From contig JADJVV010000017.1 in assembly GCA_016710435.1 (NCBI GenBank), forward strand, positions 1 through 23,248: DNA of 23,248 nucleotides. Reading direction: 5' to 3'. Position 1 is the first letter of the stretch; each line of letters opens with the position of its first letter. Below, piece by piece: positions 1 to 7,445 of this stretch. Position numbers and translations under genes: made by a program. The notes beneath the pieces were generated by a model. It worked only from the letters and a program-made list of their open reading frames with translations, searched no databases and had not been told where the DNA came from. Origin of the DNA: Hyphomicrobiales bacterium. Its GTDB lineage: Bacteria; Pseudomonadota; Alphaproteobacteria; Rhizobiales; Aestuariivirgaceae.

Positions 1-72
1 ACACACAGCATTTTTCCTCAACACCAACTGTGTGCCAGCAAACTATCCAGCTAAAGCCGAGGAGGTGGCGGC

Positions 73-381
73 GTGATTACAGGGAAGACCAGCCTCCGCG
101 CCGTGAAGTCGGACGAAGCACCCCCCGCGCCACCACGGCCAAAGAGTGTTGCCCAGGCCGCTGCGACGGGCAGCTATCGGGATCTCCTTGTGGCGATGCG
201 GGAGCGGATTGCGCGGACGGTGTCGAGCCCTGATTGCCCTCCGCGCGACCTGGCATCACTGACGCGGCGACTGAACGACATCGCCAAGGAAATCGACGCG
301 CTCGATCTGCGGGCGAAACAGGAGGCGGCCGAAGGTGGCAGCGGTAACGCCGACGAAACCTGGGACAGCTCGGCTATCTGA
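73..381 (+). CDS. Putative terminase small subunit
   Basis: A 102-residue protein, probably the DNA-recognition subunit of the packaging terminase. It starts with GTG at 73, preceded by a strong AGGAGGT ribosome site at 59-65. The first 40 residues are Pro/Ala/Lys-rich and look disordered. Residues about 45-85 form an amphipathic helical region containing MRERIARTV and LASLTRRLNDIAKEIDAL, a pattern seen in short actinophage proteins immediately upstream of terL. No helix-turn-helix can be asserted by eye. It overlaps the large terminase by 47 bp, implying coupled translation. The role rests mainly on position and helical style; an uncharacterised small terminase-associated protein is the alternative. 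Confidence 0.6.
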   Translation: MITGKTSLRAVKSDEAPPAPPRPKSVAQAAATGSYRDLLVAMRERIARTVSSPDCPPRDLASLTRRLNDIAKEIDALDLRAKQEAAEGGSGNADETWDSSAI

Positions 382-1807
382 GGTTGCACGCCGGGTGGTT
401 CAGCCATCGGGCATCGTCTCGACAGGTTGGCCTGCCGTGCAGAAGACGTGCAGCGAGAAGTTGGGCGTCGAGTTCGATGAGTGGCAGAAGGGCGCGGGCC
501 GGCTCATGTTGGCCAAGCGCGCGGACGGCGCCCTGGCAGCATCAATTGGCGGCGTGGGCATGTCACTGCCCCGGCAGGTCGGGAAGACGTTTCTCCTCGC
601 GGGAGTGATCTTCGCCCTGTGTATTGATATGCCCGGCCTGCTTGTCATTTGGACGGCGCATCACTCTCGGACGTTCGATGAGACGTTCATGTCGATGCAG
701 GCGTTCTCTACGCGGGTCAAGGTCGCGCCACATATTCAGCAGGTTTATACGGGATCGAACACCGAAGAGATCAGGTTTCACAACGGATCTCGAATCCTGT
801 TCGGTGCCCGTGAGCGTGGGTTCGGCCGAGGCATCCCCGGTGTCGACATCCTGGTCATGGACGAGGCGCAGATCCTCTCGGATCGTGCGATGGAAAGCAT
901 GTTGGCAACACTGAACACGTCGCAGTTCGGACTACATCTGTACGTTGGGACGCCGCCCGATCATATGGCGGCGAACTCTGAGTCATTCACCCGTATGCGC
1001 ACCGAGGCAATTTCGGGCGAGTCTGACGATCTGGTGTGGATCGAGTGCGGCGCAGATGATGACGCAGACCCCGATGACCGCAAGCAGTACGCCAAAGCCA
1101 ACCCAAGTTACCCGCATCGGACGCCGCTGACATCTATTCAGCGGCTGCGGAAAAAGCTCACCCCTGAAGGGTTCCTACGGGAAGGGCTTGGGGTGTGGCC
1201 AGCCGTCGGCGGTGGCCTGATCTCACCGGAAACATGGTCAGCACTGGTCGATCCGCAGTCTGAGCCGTTGGACCCGGTGTCGTTCGGGCTGCATGTGAAT
1301 CGCGGTCAGACGCAGGCGGCTATCGCGGTGGCGGGGTATCGAGCAGACGGCAAGATTCATGTCGGCGTCATCCCCGCTGCCACCGATCAACCGGTCACTT
1401 CACTGCCGGGGACGGCTTGGATCGCGCCGCGCGTCAAAGAGTTGGTCGAGAAGTGGAAGCCGTGCGCGACGGTCATTGATGAGAAGTCCGAGGCGGGTGC
1501 GCTCATCGAAGACATTGCGGCCCTTGGTGTCGAGGTGGAGAAGACCACGGCAACGACGATGGCGAATGCGTGCGTGCGTTTCCTGGCGGCGGTGAATGAG
1601 GACGAGATCCGCCATCACGGAAACGCCGCGCTACAAGCGTCGGTGACGGCGGGCAAGCCGCGCGACCTGCTCGATTCGTGGGCGTGGGACCGCAAGGACA
1701 AGAGAAGCGACATCACCCAGCTGGTGGCGGTGACGTTGGCGCTACATGGGCTGATTGCTCATGGCCGTCAGCCTGCCGTCGAAGTATGGGAGCCGTTATG
1801 GACCTGA
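335..1807 (+). CDS. terL: Terminase large subunit (ATPase/nuclease)
   Basis: The 490-residue motor that pumps DNA into the prohead and cuts it. The GTG start at 335 has AGGAGG at 320-325, nine bases upstream. The ATPase half shows a Walker-A-like LPRQVGKTF at residues 78-86 and a Walker B DILVMDEAQ at 171-179, followed by YVGTPPD (203-209) in the coupling-motif region. The C-terminal nuclease half contains ATVIDEKSEAG (about 378-388) and LLDSWAWDRKD (445-455), which fit the later acidic motifs of the RNase H-like fold. The expected first acidic strand reads SFGLHVNRG (316-324), with His320 where an Asp is usual. Length is normal for the family. Its end overlaps the next small gene by 10 bp. 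Confidence 0.95.
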   Translation: MAAVTPTKPGTARLSEVARRVVQPSGIVSTGWPAVQKTCSEKLGVEFDEWQKGAGRLMLAKRADGALAASIGGVGMSLPRQVGKTFLLAGVIFALCIDMPGLLVIWTAHHSRTFDETFMSMQAFSTRVKVAPHIQQVYTGSNTEEIRFHNGSRILFGARERGFGRGIPGVDILVMDEAQILSDRAMESMLATLNTSQFGLHLYVGTPPDHMAANSESFTRMRTEAISGESDDLVWIECGADDDADPDDRKQYAKANPSYPHRTPLTSIQRLRKKLTPEGFLREGLGVWPAVGGGLISPETWSALVDPQSEPLDPVSFGLHVNRGQTQAAIAVAGYRADGKIHVGVIPAATDQPVTSLPGTAWIAPRVKELVEKWKPCATVIDEKSEAGALIEDIAALGVEVEKTTATTMANACVRFLAAVNEDEIRHHGNAALQASVTAGKPRDLLDSWAWDRKDKRSDITQLVAVTLALHGLIAHGRQPAVEVWEPLWT

Positions 1808-2004
1808 CGGGTCCGCGAGGATTCGGGAGTCTTGTGACTACACCTGTTCGAGTTGTTCTGGCTGTGGCTGCGATTGGGGCGGCGCTTGTCGTCGCTGGTG
1901 TCGCTGTGCTGGCCGGCCTCGGGTGGTCGTTGGTCGCTAGCGGCGTATTGCTTTTGGTGGGTTCGGCTCTGGCGTTGCATGACGACGGCAGGGCCGGTAC
2001 GTGA
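1798..2004 (+). CDS. Small two-helix membrane protein, unknown function
   Basis: A 68-residue protein between terL and portal. Using ATG 1798 it overlaps the terL stop by 10 bp. An in-frame GTG at 1834 with GGGAG at 1825-1829 is a possible shorter start. Two hydrophobic stretches, about residues 18-39 and 43-60, are separated by a tight Gly/Trp turn, giving a predicted membrane hairpin with a short charged tail (HDDGRAGT). It overlaps the portal GTG by 4 bp, so it sits in the packaging operon. No family is recognised. The location hints at a virion or membrane role, but holin-like activity is not supported by position and I do not assign it. Confidence 0.65.
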   Translation: MDLTGPRGFGSLVTTPVRVVLAVAAIGAALVVAGVAVLAGLGWSLVASGVLLLVGSALALHDDGRAGT

Positions 2005-3377
2005 GGTTCATCGACCGGATTTCTGGGCGAGAGCCCGAGCCTGAGCGGATGACCGTTGATGACTACGTCAAAATGGTCGGCCTCTACATGCAGTCGGGTT
2101 TGGGTTACCAGACACCTTCGCTGATGCAGACGTTGGCGGGCACGGGCACTGAGCGGCCGGCGGGGAACTTCGAGGGCCTTGCGGCGCAGGCGTACGCATC
2201 GAATGGCGTGGTGTTCGCGTGCATGTTGGTGCGGCAGTTGGTGTTTTCGAGTGTCCGGTTCCAGTTTCAGCGACTGCGCAACGGGAAGCCGTCGGATACG
2301 TTCGGCGATCAAACACTGCGCCTGCTGGAGCGTCCGTGGTCTGGTGGCACAACGCAGGATCTGCTGTCGCGGATGATTCAGGACGCCGACCTGGCGGGCA
2401 ACTCCTACTGGGTGCGGCAGGGCGATGAGTTGGTGCGCCTACGTCCTGATTGGGTGCAGATCGTTGCAACGCCGCGCCAGATGAATACTGCGGACGGCGG
2501 TCGCGGTTCGGGCCAGGTTGGGTGGGCCAAGAAGGGCTACCTGTACACCGAAGGTGGCTTCCAGTCGCAGAACGACGGTGTGTCGTTCACGGTGGACGAG
2601 GTGGTGCATTTTGCGCCTATCCCCGACCCGCTGGCTGTGTTCACCGGAATGTCTTGGCTGACACCCATTCTCCGCGAGATTCAGGCGGATCAGTCGATGA
2701 CCCGGCATCAGCGCAAGTTCTTCGATCGGGGCGCGACGGTGAACATGATCATCAAGCACCCTCTTGGCGCTGAGCGTGACGCGATCAGGAAGTGGGCCGA
2801 GGAAGTCGACTCCAAACATGGCGGCACTGACAACGCTTGGAAGAACCTGCACCTATACCCAGGGGCGGACGCGACGGTCGTCGGGTCCAACTTGCGGGAG
2901 ATCGACTTCAAGAATGTCCGTGGCGCTGGGGAGACCCGGATCGCGGCGGCGGCGGGTGTGCCCCCGGTGATCGTCGGCCTATCCGAAGGGCTAGCCGCCG
3001 CAACCTACTCCAACTACGGGCAAGCGCGCCGACGGTTGGCTGACGGCACCGCACACCCCCTCTGGCAGAACATTTCAGGATCGCTGGAGCGAGTGGTGCC
3101 GCCGCCGGATAACTCGTCACGGCTTTGGTATGACGCCAGCGATGTGCCGTTCCTGCGTGAGGACGAGAAGGATGCGGCGGATATTGCTGCCGTGAAGGCG
3201 CAGACGATCAGTTCGTACATCAGCGCGGGGTATGAGCCCGATTCGGTGATCGCGGCAGTTGAGGCGAATGACCCACGGCTGCTGACGCATTCGGGGCTGT
3301 ACAGCGTGCAACTCCAGCAACCGGGCGCGGACATGACCCGGCCCGACAGCGCCGCAGACACCCAGGAGGAACAGTGA
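2001..3377 (+). CDS. Portal protein (HK97-type)
   Basis: A 458-residue portal, the dodecameric ring at the capsid vertex through which DNA passes and on which the tail is mounted. GTG 2001 overlaps the preceding stop (GTGA). Features typical of the HK97-like portal family include an N-terminal segment with AYASNGVVFACMLVRQL (residues about 64-80), a central VVHFAPIPDPLAVFTGMSWL, the helical QADQSMTRHQRKFFDRG and, further on, GVPPVIVGLSEG and ATYSNYGQARR. The C-terminal 40 residues are polar and probably flexible. The protease start overlaps its stop by 4 bp, as is common for portal-protease-capsid cassettes. Assignment is by motif and order. Confidence 0.93.
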   Translation: MRFIDRISGREPEPERMTVDDYVKMVGLYMQSGLGYQTPSLMQTLAGTGTERPAGNFEGLAAQAYASNGVVFACMLVRQLVFSSVRFQFQRLRNGKPSDTFGDQTLRLLERPWSGGTTQDLLSRMIQDADLAGNSYWVRQGDELVRLRPDWVQIVATPRQMNTADGGRGSGQVGWAKKGYLYTEGGFQSQNDGVSFTVDEVVHFAPIPDPLAVFTGMSWLTPILREIQADQSMTRHQRKFFDRGATVNMIIKHPLGAERDAIRKWAEEVDSKHGGTDNAWKNLHLYPGADATVVGSNLREIDFKNVRGAGETRIAAAAGVPPVIVGLSEGLAAATYSNYGQARRRLADGTAHPLWQNISGSLERVVPPPDNSSRLWYDASDVPFLREDEKDAADIAAVKAQTISSYISAGYEPDSVIAAVEANDPRLLTHSGLYSVQLQQPGADMTRPDSAADTQEEQ

Positions 3378-4300
3378 CGACTATAGAACGGAAGGCACCG
3401 CCACGTGACGACGTGTGCCGGTCGGTTGCGTTCACACTGACCCGCGACGGCGAAAACACCGACGACGGGCTGACCTTCGAGGGCTACGGCGCGGTGTTCA
3501 ATTCGCCCACCCGCATCGACTCATGGGAAGGCATGTTTGACGAGCAGATCGCCCCCGGCGCCTTCCGCAAGTCGATCCGTGAAAACATTCCCAAGTTCCA
3601 GTTCGACCACGGGCGTTCAGTTTTCGGAACGCTTCCCTGTGGCGTGATCTCCAATATCACCGAGGATGACAACGGGCTGTTCGTCACGGCACGGATGAGT
3701 GCGTCGTGGTACTGGGAGCCGCTACGAGAAGCGGTCGGATCGGGCGCCGTCGACGGCATGTCGTTCCGGTTCTCAGTTGTCCGTGATGAGTGGCGCGATG
3801 CCGCAGGCAAGATCGTCAAGCCCGAAGACCTCGAAGAGGCGCTCTGGACGGGTTCGCGCGGGGTACTGCTGCGCACCCTGAAAGAGGTCAAAGTCGCCGA
3901 AGTTGGCCCCGTTGTGTGGCCCGCGTATGGCGCGACAACCGCAGCTCTGCGGTCGAAGTCAATCGACCTTGACCGACTGCGGGATGGAGACTCTGAACAG
4001 CGAAAGCTGTTCGCAGCAGCGGCCCTAACAATCAGGGTTGCTGACACTAACGCCCCCGAACGGGGCGAGTCCGATGATGAGCCGCAAGACACCCCCGATG
4101 GGGCCGTTGAGCACTCGGAGAAGGACACCGAAGCGCCGCAACCCACCGATGAGGCCGGGGAGCACGCTGACACCGAATCCGAACCCGAAAGTCAACTCTC
4201 AGAGGCGCGCAGGGAAGCAGAAAACCTCTACTTCCAGAACGCATTTGACGAAGTCCGGCTCACTCGGGAATCAACGCCACCACTGAAAGGTGTGAACTGA
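3374..4300 (+). CDS. Capsid maturation (prohead) protease, HK97/U35-type
   Basis: A 308-residue serine protease that trims the capsid protein delta domain during head maturation. GTG 3374 overlaps the portal stop and has AGGAGG at 3364-3369. The protease domain covers about residues 15-200: LTFEGYGAVFN (33-43), MFDEQIAPGAFRKS (54-67), FDHGRSVFG (77-85) with probable catalytic His79, and VDGMSFRF (126-133) with probable nucleophile Ser130. Residues about 226-272 are strongly acidic and look disordered, followed by a short helical tail. That tail contains ENLYFQN (283-289), identical over six residues to the core of the TEV protease recognition site. The gene ends one base inside the capsid start (TGATG). 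Confidence 0.92.
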   Translation: MTTIERKAPPRDDVCRSVAFTLTRDGENTDDGLTFEGYGAVFNSPTRIDSWEGMFDEQIAPGAFRKSIRENIPKFQFDHGRSVFGTLPCGVISNITEDDNGLFVTARMSASWYWEPLREAVGSGAVDGMSFRFSVVRDEWRDAAGKIVKPEDLEEALWTGSRGVLLRTLKEVKVAEVGPVVWPAYGATTAALRSKSIDLDRLRDGDSEQRKLFAAAALTIRVADTNAPERGESDDEPQDTPDGAVEHSEKDTEAPQPTDEAGEHADTESEPESQLSEARREAENLYFQNAFDEVRLTRESTPPLKGVN

Positions 4301-5733
4301 TGATCAAGACCATCAAAGAAGCCGAAGACCGCGAGAAGAGCATCGAAGAAGAGCTTGAGCGGTTGAAGAAGAAGGAAACCAAGTCCCCGGAGGATCACGC
4401 CCAGGTGCCGATCCTGCTGGAGGAGTTCCGCGAGGTTCATGCGCGTCTGCTGGATCTGCGGCACGACGCCGCGTTGCAGGAGATCCGGTCAGCCAAGCCG
4501 GCGGGTACTCCGGTGGCCGATGGAGCCCCGCAGATTGTCGACCAGCCCGAGCAGCGTTTCGGCGCGCAGGTCGGTTCGATGGGCAAGTTCAAGAACCCAT
4601 GGGACACCTCCACCATCCGCTACGACGGAACGGGCAATCGCGGCGAACTCCGCTCGCGCGCGCTGGATTGCGCCGAGCAGATGCCGTTCGCCGACGATAA
4701 GGTCCGCGAAGCCGCCACCAAGTTCATCGAGCGTGGCGACAGCAAGACCGTGGACATGGTGCTCGCCAGCACCTCCCCGGCCTACGCCGAGGCGTTCGCC
4801 AAGGTCATTCGCTCCGAGGGGCACATGGCCGCGCTCAGCACCCAGGAGCAGGGCGCGATCGCTCGCGCCATGTCCCTGACCGACAACGCCGGCGGGTACC
4901 TGGTGCCATTCCAGCTCGACCCGTCCGTCATTCTGACGGCCAACGGTTCGGTCAACCAGGTTCGCCAGATCGCCCGCGTGGTCACCGCGACCGGCGACGT
5001 GTGGAACGGCGTGTCGTCTGCGGGCGTCACTGCATCGTGGGACGCGGAAGCCGCTCAGGTGTCGGACGATTCGCCGACCCTCGCTCAGCCGTCGATCCCG
5101 ATCTACAAGGGTCAGGCGTACGTCCAGGTCTCGCATGAGGTCTCGGCGGATGCCCCAACCCTGGCCAACGAGATCGCCACGATGGTTGCGTTCGAGAAGG
5201 ACCGCCTGGAGTCGGTGGCGTTCGTCACCGGCTCGGGCTCGAGTGAGCCGACCGGCATCATCACCGCCCTGACGGGTGGTTCGTCGGTGGTTGCTTCGAT
5301 TGCCTCGGACACCCTCGCGGTCGCCGACGTGTACGCACTCGACGCCGCGCTGCCTCAGCGGTTCGCGGCGAACGGATCGTGGCTCGCACATCGTGCGATC
5401 TACAACAAGATCCGGCAACTGGACACAGGCGGCGGCAACGCGCTGTGGGGCCAGTTGGGCGACGGTCGCAAGAGCGAACTGCTCGGACGACCGGACTACG
5501 TTTCGGAGGCCATCGACGGCACCGTCACCGCGCTGGCGGACAACCTGGTGCTCATCTTCGGTGATTTCCAGAACTTCGTCATCGCGGATCGTTTGGGAGC
5601 CACCATGCGGTTCATCCCAGACACCTTTGGGGCCAATGGGCGTCCGACCGGACAGAGCGGCTGGCTGACGTACTGGCGTGTTGGTTCCGATTCTGTGAAC
5701 GACGGAGCCTTCCGCGTTCTCAACTGCACGTAA
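4300..5733 (+). CDS. Major capsid protein, HK97 fold with N-terminal delta domain
   Basis: A 477-residue shell protein. ATG 4300 overlaps the protease TGA, with GAAAGG at 4285-4290. Residues 1-65 are highly charged and coiled-coil-like (EKSIEEELERLKKKE, EEFREVHARLLDLR), matching a fused scaffolding delta domain; no separate scaffold gene is present. Residues about 66-115 are a probable cleavage and N-arm region. The HK97 fold follows, with GGYLVPFQLDPSVI (198-211), WDAEAAQVSDDSPTL, QAYVQVSHEVSADAP, FVTGSGSSEPTGI and, near the end, IFGDFQNFVIADR. The exact cleavage point cannot be read from sequence. It lies next to its protease as in HK97-like cassettes. Confidence 0.95.
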   Translation: MIKTIKEAEDREKSIEEELERLKKKETKSPEDHAQVPILLEEFREVHARLLDLRHDAALQEIRSAKPAGTPVADGAPQIVDQPEQRFGAQVGSMGKFKNPWDTSTIRYDGTGNRGELRSRALDCAEQMPFADDKVREAATKFIERGDSKTVDMVLASTSPAYAEAFAKVIRSEGHMAALSTQEQGAIARAMSLTDNAGGYLVPFQLDPSVILTANGSVNQVRQIARVVTATGDVWNGVSSAGVTASWDAEAAQVSDDSPTLAQPSIPIYKGQAYVQVSHEVSADAPTLANEIATMVAFEKDRLESVAFVTGSGSSEPTGIITALTGGSSVVASIASDTLAVADVYALDAALPQRFAANGSWLAHRAIYNKIRQLDTGGGNALWGQLGDGRKSELLGRPDYVSEAIDGTVTALADNLVLIFGDFQNFVIADRLGATMRFIPDTFGANGRPTGQSGWLTYWRVGSDSVNDGAFRVLNCT

Positions 5734-5756
5734 TCACACCCCCACTCGGATGTGAT
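5733..5756 (+). other. Inverted repeat after the capsid gene
   Basis: ATCACA (5733-5738) and TGTGAT (5751-5756) form a perfect 6-bp inverted repeat around a 12-base C-rich spacer. It starts at the capsid stop codon and ends before the dioxygenase start. The 33-bp gap is the only break in the overlapping head genes up to 6964. It could be a weak RNA hairpin that lowers downstream expression, or a protein-binding site. The stem is AT-rich and has no T-run, so a true terminator is doubtful. Confidence 0.35.
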
Positions 5757-5766
5757 GTAGCGCAAC

Positions 5767-6276
5767 ATGATTCAGTTGGACCCCGGCCAGTTGCTCACCG
5801 CGCTGGCCGGGGTTCCAACTGGAGCTTGGTCACGGCCTAGCTCATTCACTGAAACTCAAGTCCACCACGGCTACCGTCGCGTGCCATTGGTGGCTGCCGG
5901 GAAACATCAGCCGCATTCGGGATGGTTCGGGTTCGTCTGGGACGCGGTTGGACCCGTTGTCGACTGCACCCTGTCACGACTCGACCCTGGCGGCTTCATC
6001 GTCCCGCATCGTGATGCGGGGCCGTGGCGGGAGCGGTGGCAGATCCCCATCGTCACATCCGGCGAATGGCACGCCGACCCGCCGATCACGCCGATTGCAG
6101 GTGTGCCGTTCCTGGCGCGGCATTGGGAACCGCACGCCGTCACCAACCGGGGCGACAGGGCGCGCATTCATCTGGTTATTGATGTCGATGTGCCCGTCGA
6201 CCGAGGCCCGTTGCCGTTCGCAACATTTCCCGTACCGGCTGACATGGCCGATCTAGTCGATAGGAGTCGACAGTGA
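5767..6276 (+). CDS. Probable Fe(II)/2-oxoglutarate dioxygenase, aspartyl/asparaginyl beta-hydroxylase-like
   Basis: A 169-residue protein whose core matches the double-stranded beta-helix dioxygenases of the AspH type, which hydroxylate protein Asp/Asn using Fe(II), O2 and 2-oxoglutarate. Visible are TLSRLDPGGFIVPHRDAG (about 68-85) giving an HxD iron motif (His81, Asp83), RWQIPIVTSGEW (90-101), and EPHAVTNRGDRARIHLVIDV (121-140). The latter supplies the distal His123 and an Arg133 ten residues later, the usual 2-oxoglutarate-binding spacing. ATG 5767 is the first possible start because a stop lies at 5758; its ribosome site is poor. The next gene overlaps it by 4 bp. A role in modifying virion proteins is inferred from location only. 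Another cupin-fold oxygenase is the alternative. Confidence 0.65.
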   Translation: MIQLDPGQLLTALAGVPTGAWSRPSSFTETQVHHGYRRVPLVAAGKHQPHSGWFGFVWDAVGPVVDCTLSRLDPGGFIVPHRDAGPWRERWQIPIVTSGEWHADPPITPIAGVPFLARHWEPHAVTNRGDRARIHLVIDVDVPVDRGPLPFATFPVPADMADLVDRSRQ

Positions 6277-6548
6277 GTCACCGCTGCACCAACGGATTCA
6301 TCTTCGCCGATCAGGTGTACCCCGGTGGCCTCATGGTCGCCGACGACAACCCGATCCTGAAGACCCACTCCGCGAACTTTGCGAGGGTGGCCGAACCTCC
6401 TGCGCCGCGCACCGAGACCGCGTCGGCAGCACCCGGAGTGTTCCGCGAACAGATCGCGCCCGGCGAGTTCAGCAAGTCGCTGCACGCCAAGAAAGCGCCC
6501 GCCAAGAAGGCGGCACCGAAAACCGACGAGCCGGAAGGCGATAACTGA
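6273..6548 (+). CDS. Small head-region protein with protease-like motif and Lys-rich tail, unknown function
   Basis: A 91-residue protein. GTG 6273 overlaps the dioxygenase stop by 4 bp. Residues 1-40 resemble small proteins found downstream of actinophage capsid genes (YPGGLMVADDNPILK, then NFARVAE). A Pro/Ala-rich linker leads to GVFREQIAPGEFSKS (55-69), which matches GMFDEQIAPGAFRKS in the protease (residues 53-67) at 11 of 15 positions. The tail has Lys/Ala repeats (KKAPAKKAAPK) and an acidic end, suggesting disorder or nucleic-acid contact. It overlaps the next start (TGATG). It may be a capsid accessory or decoration-linked protein; I do not recognise a named family. Confidence 0.7.
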   Translation: MSHRCTNGFIFADQVYPGGLMVADDNPILKTHSANFARVAEPPAPRTETASAAPGVFREQIAPGEFSKSLHAKKAPAKKAAPKTDEPEGDN

Positions 6549-6964
6549 TGCGCACCACACACTCTGGAGTCCTTCCCGTGAAGGCACTCGCAACCACGTC
6601 GGTCACTCAGGGCGGCGGCGCGGTGACCACATCCGCTGTCGACCTCGGAGCGTTCGGCAACAACTTCCGTGACGCCCTGTTCCTGGTCTACTCGGGCACC
6701 CTCGCCGATGGTGCGTACGCGATCACCGTGCAGGAGTGCGACACCTCTGGCGGCACCTACGCGGCGGTGGACTCATTCCGCGTGCAGGGCACACTCCCGG
6801 CGTTCGCGGCGTCGGACGATGCAACCCTCAAGTACTTCGGCGTGCGCCCGACGAAGCGTTACGTGCAGGCGGTGATCACCCCGACTGGGGCGACCTCGGG
6901 CGGGCCGTTCACCGTCTTCGCGGTGCTGGGCAACGGCGGCAACAACCCGCCGGCCACTTCGTAA
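6548..6964 (+). CDS. Putative capsid decoration / head-stabilising protein
   Basis: A 138-residue beta-rich protein starting at ATG 6548, inside the previous stop. Composition is Gly/Thr/Ala/Val-rich with alternating strands: FRDALFLVYSGTLADGAYAI, TVQECDTSGGTYAAVDSFRV, and RYVQAVITPTGATSGGPFTV. This is the style of single-domain beta-sandwich proteins encoded just after capsid genes, which often bind the capsid surface. There is no signal peptide or membrane segment. Its position between the capsid accessory genes and the connector genes supports a head role. A head fibre or another minor head protein is possible. Confidence 0.5.
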   Translation: MRTTHSGVLPVKALATTSVTQGGGAVTTSAVDLGAFGNNFRDALFLVYSGTLADGAYAITVQECDTSGGTYAAVDSFRVQGTLPAFAASDDATLKYFGVRPTKRYVQAVITPTGATSGGPFTVFAVLGNGGNNPPATS

Positions 6965-6968
6965 CCCG

Positions 6969-7445
6969 ATGCCGGTCAACTATGCAGCCGCAGCCCTGGC
7001 GGCTGCCCAACGCTACTGCGGCTGGATAGTGACCCCCCCGGCGACTGTCACGGTCACGCTCGACGGTCCCGGCGGTAGGGTGCTGTCCCTGCCGTCGTTG
7101 TATGTCACGGATGTGTCATCGGTGGTCGAGGATGGCGTCGATCTTGATGTGTCCGATTTATTGGTGTCGCCGACTGGGCTGGTGCGCAAGAAGTCCGGGG
7201 CCTGCTGGTCGTCGGACCTCGGCGCTATCACGGTCACGATGACGCACGGGTTCGACTCGGCACCCGATTTTGATGCGGCGGTCGAGCAGGCGGCGGCGGC
7301 AATGCTGTCCCGCGCGGACATGCACCCCGCGTTGACATCGCACCGCGTAGACGATGTTGAGGATCAGTGGTCGGCGACGTTGCTACAGGCGGGTGCGCTG
7401 AGCACATCATTGCTGGCCCCGTATCGGATTCTGCCGAGCCCATGA
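6969..7445 (+). CDS. Head-to-tail adaptor (connector protein, gp6-like)
   Basis: A 158-residue protein from ATG 6969, four bases after the previous stop. The N-terminal AALAAAQRYCGWIVTP helix, the strands LSLPSLYVTDVSSVVEDG, and a helical C-terminal half (FDAAVEQAAAAMLSRADMHP, then a VDDVEDQWSATLL segment) match the pattern of head-completion adaptors that bind beneath the portal. It is the first of four connector genes in a canonical order (adaptor, stopper, tail completion, terminator). The next gene starts inside its stop codon. Function is inferred from family style and order. Confidence 0.75.
   Translation: MPVNYAAAALAAAQRYCGWIVTPPATVTVTLDGPGGRVLSLPSLYVTDVSSVVEDGVDLDVSDLLVSPTGLVRKKSGACWSSDLGAITVTMTHGFDSAPDFDAAVEQAAAAMLSRADMHPALTSHRVDDVEDQWSATLLQAGALSTSLLAPYRILPSP

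Noticed and set aside
4489..5418. Long open frame of 309 codons on the minus strand opposite the capsid gene
   Set aside because: It is antisense to an unmistakable capsid gene, is rich in Arg/Gly/His/Val typical of G+C-driven antisense frames, and has no family features.
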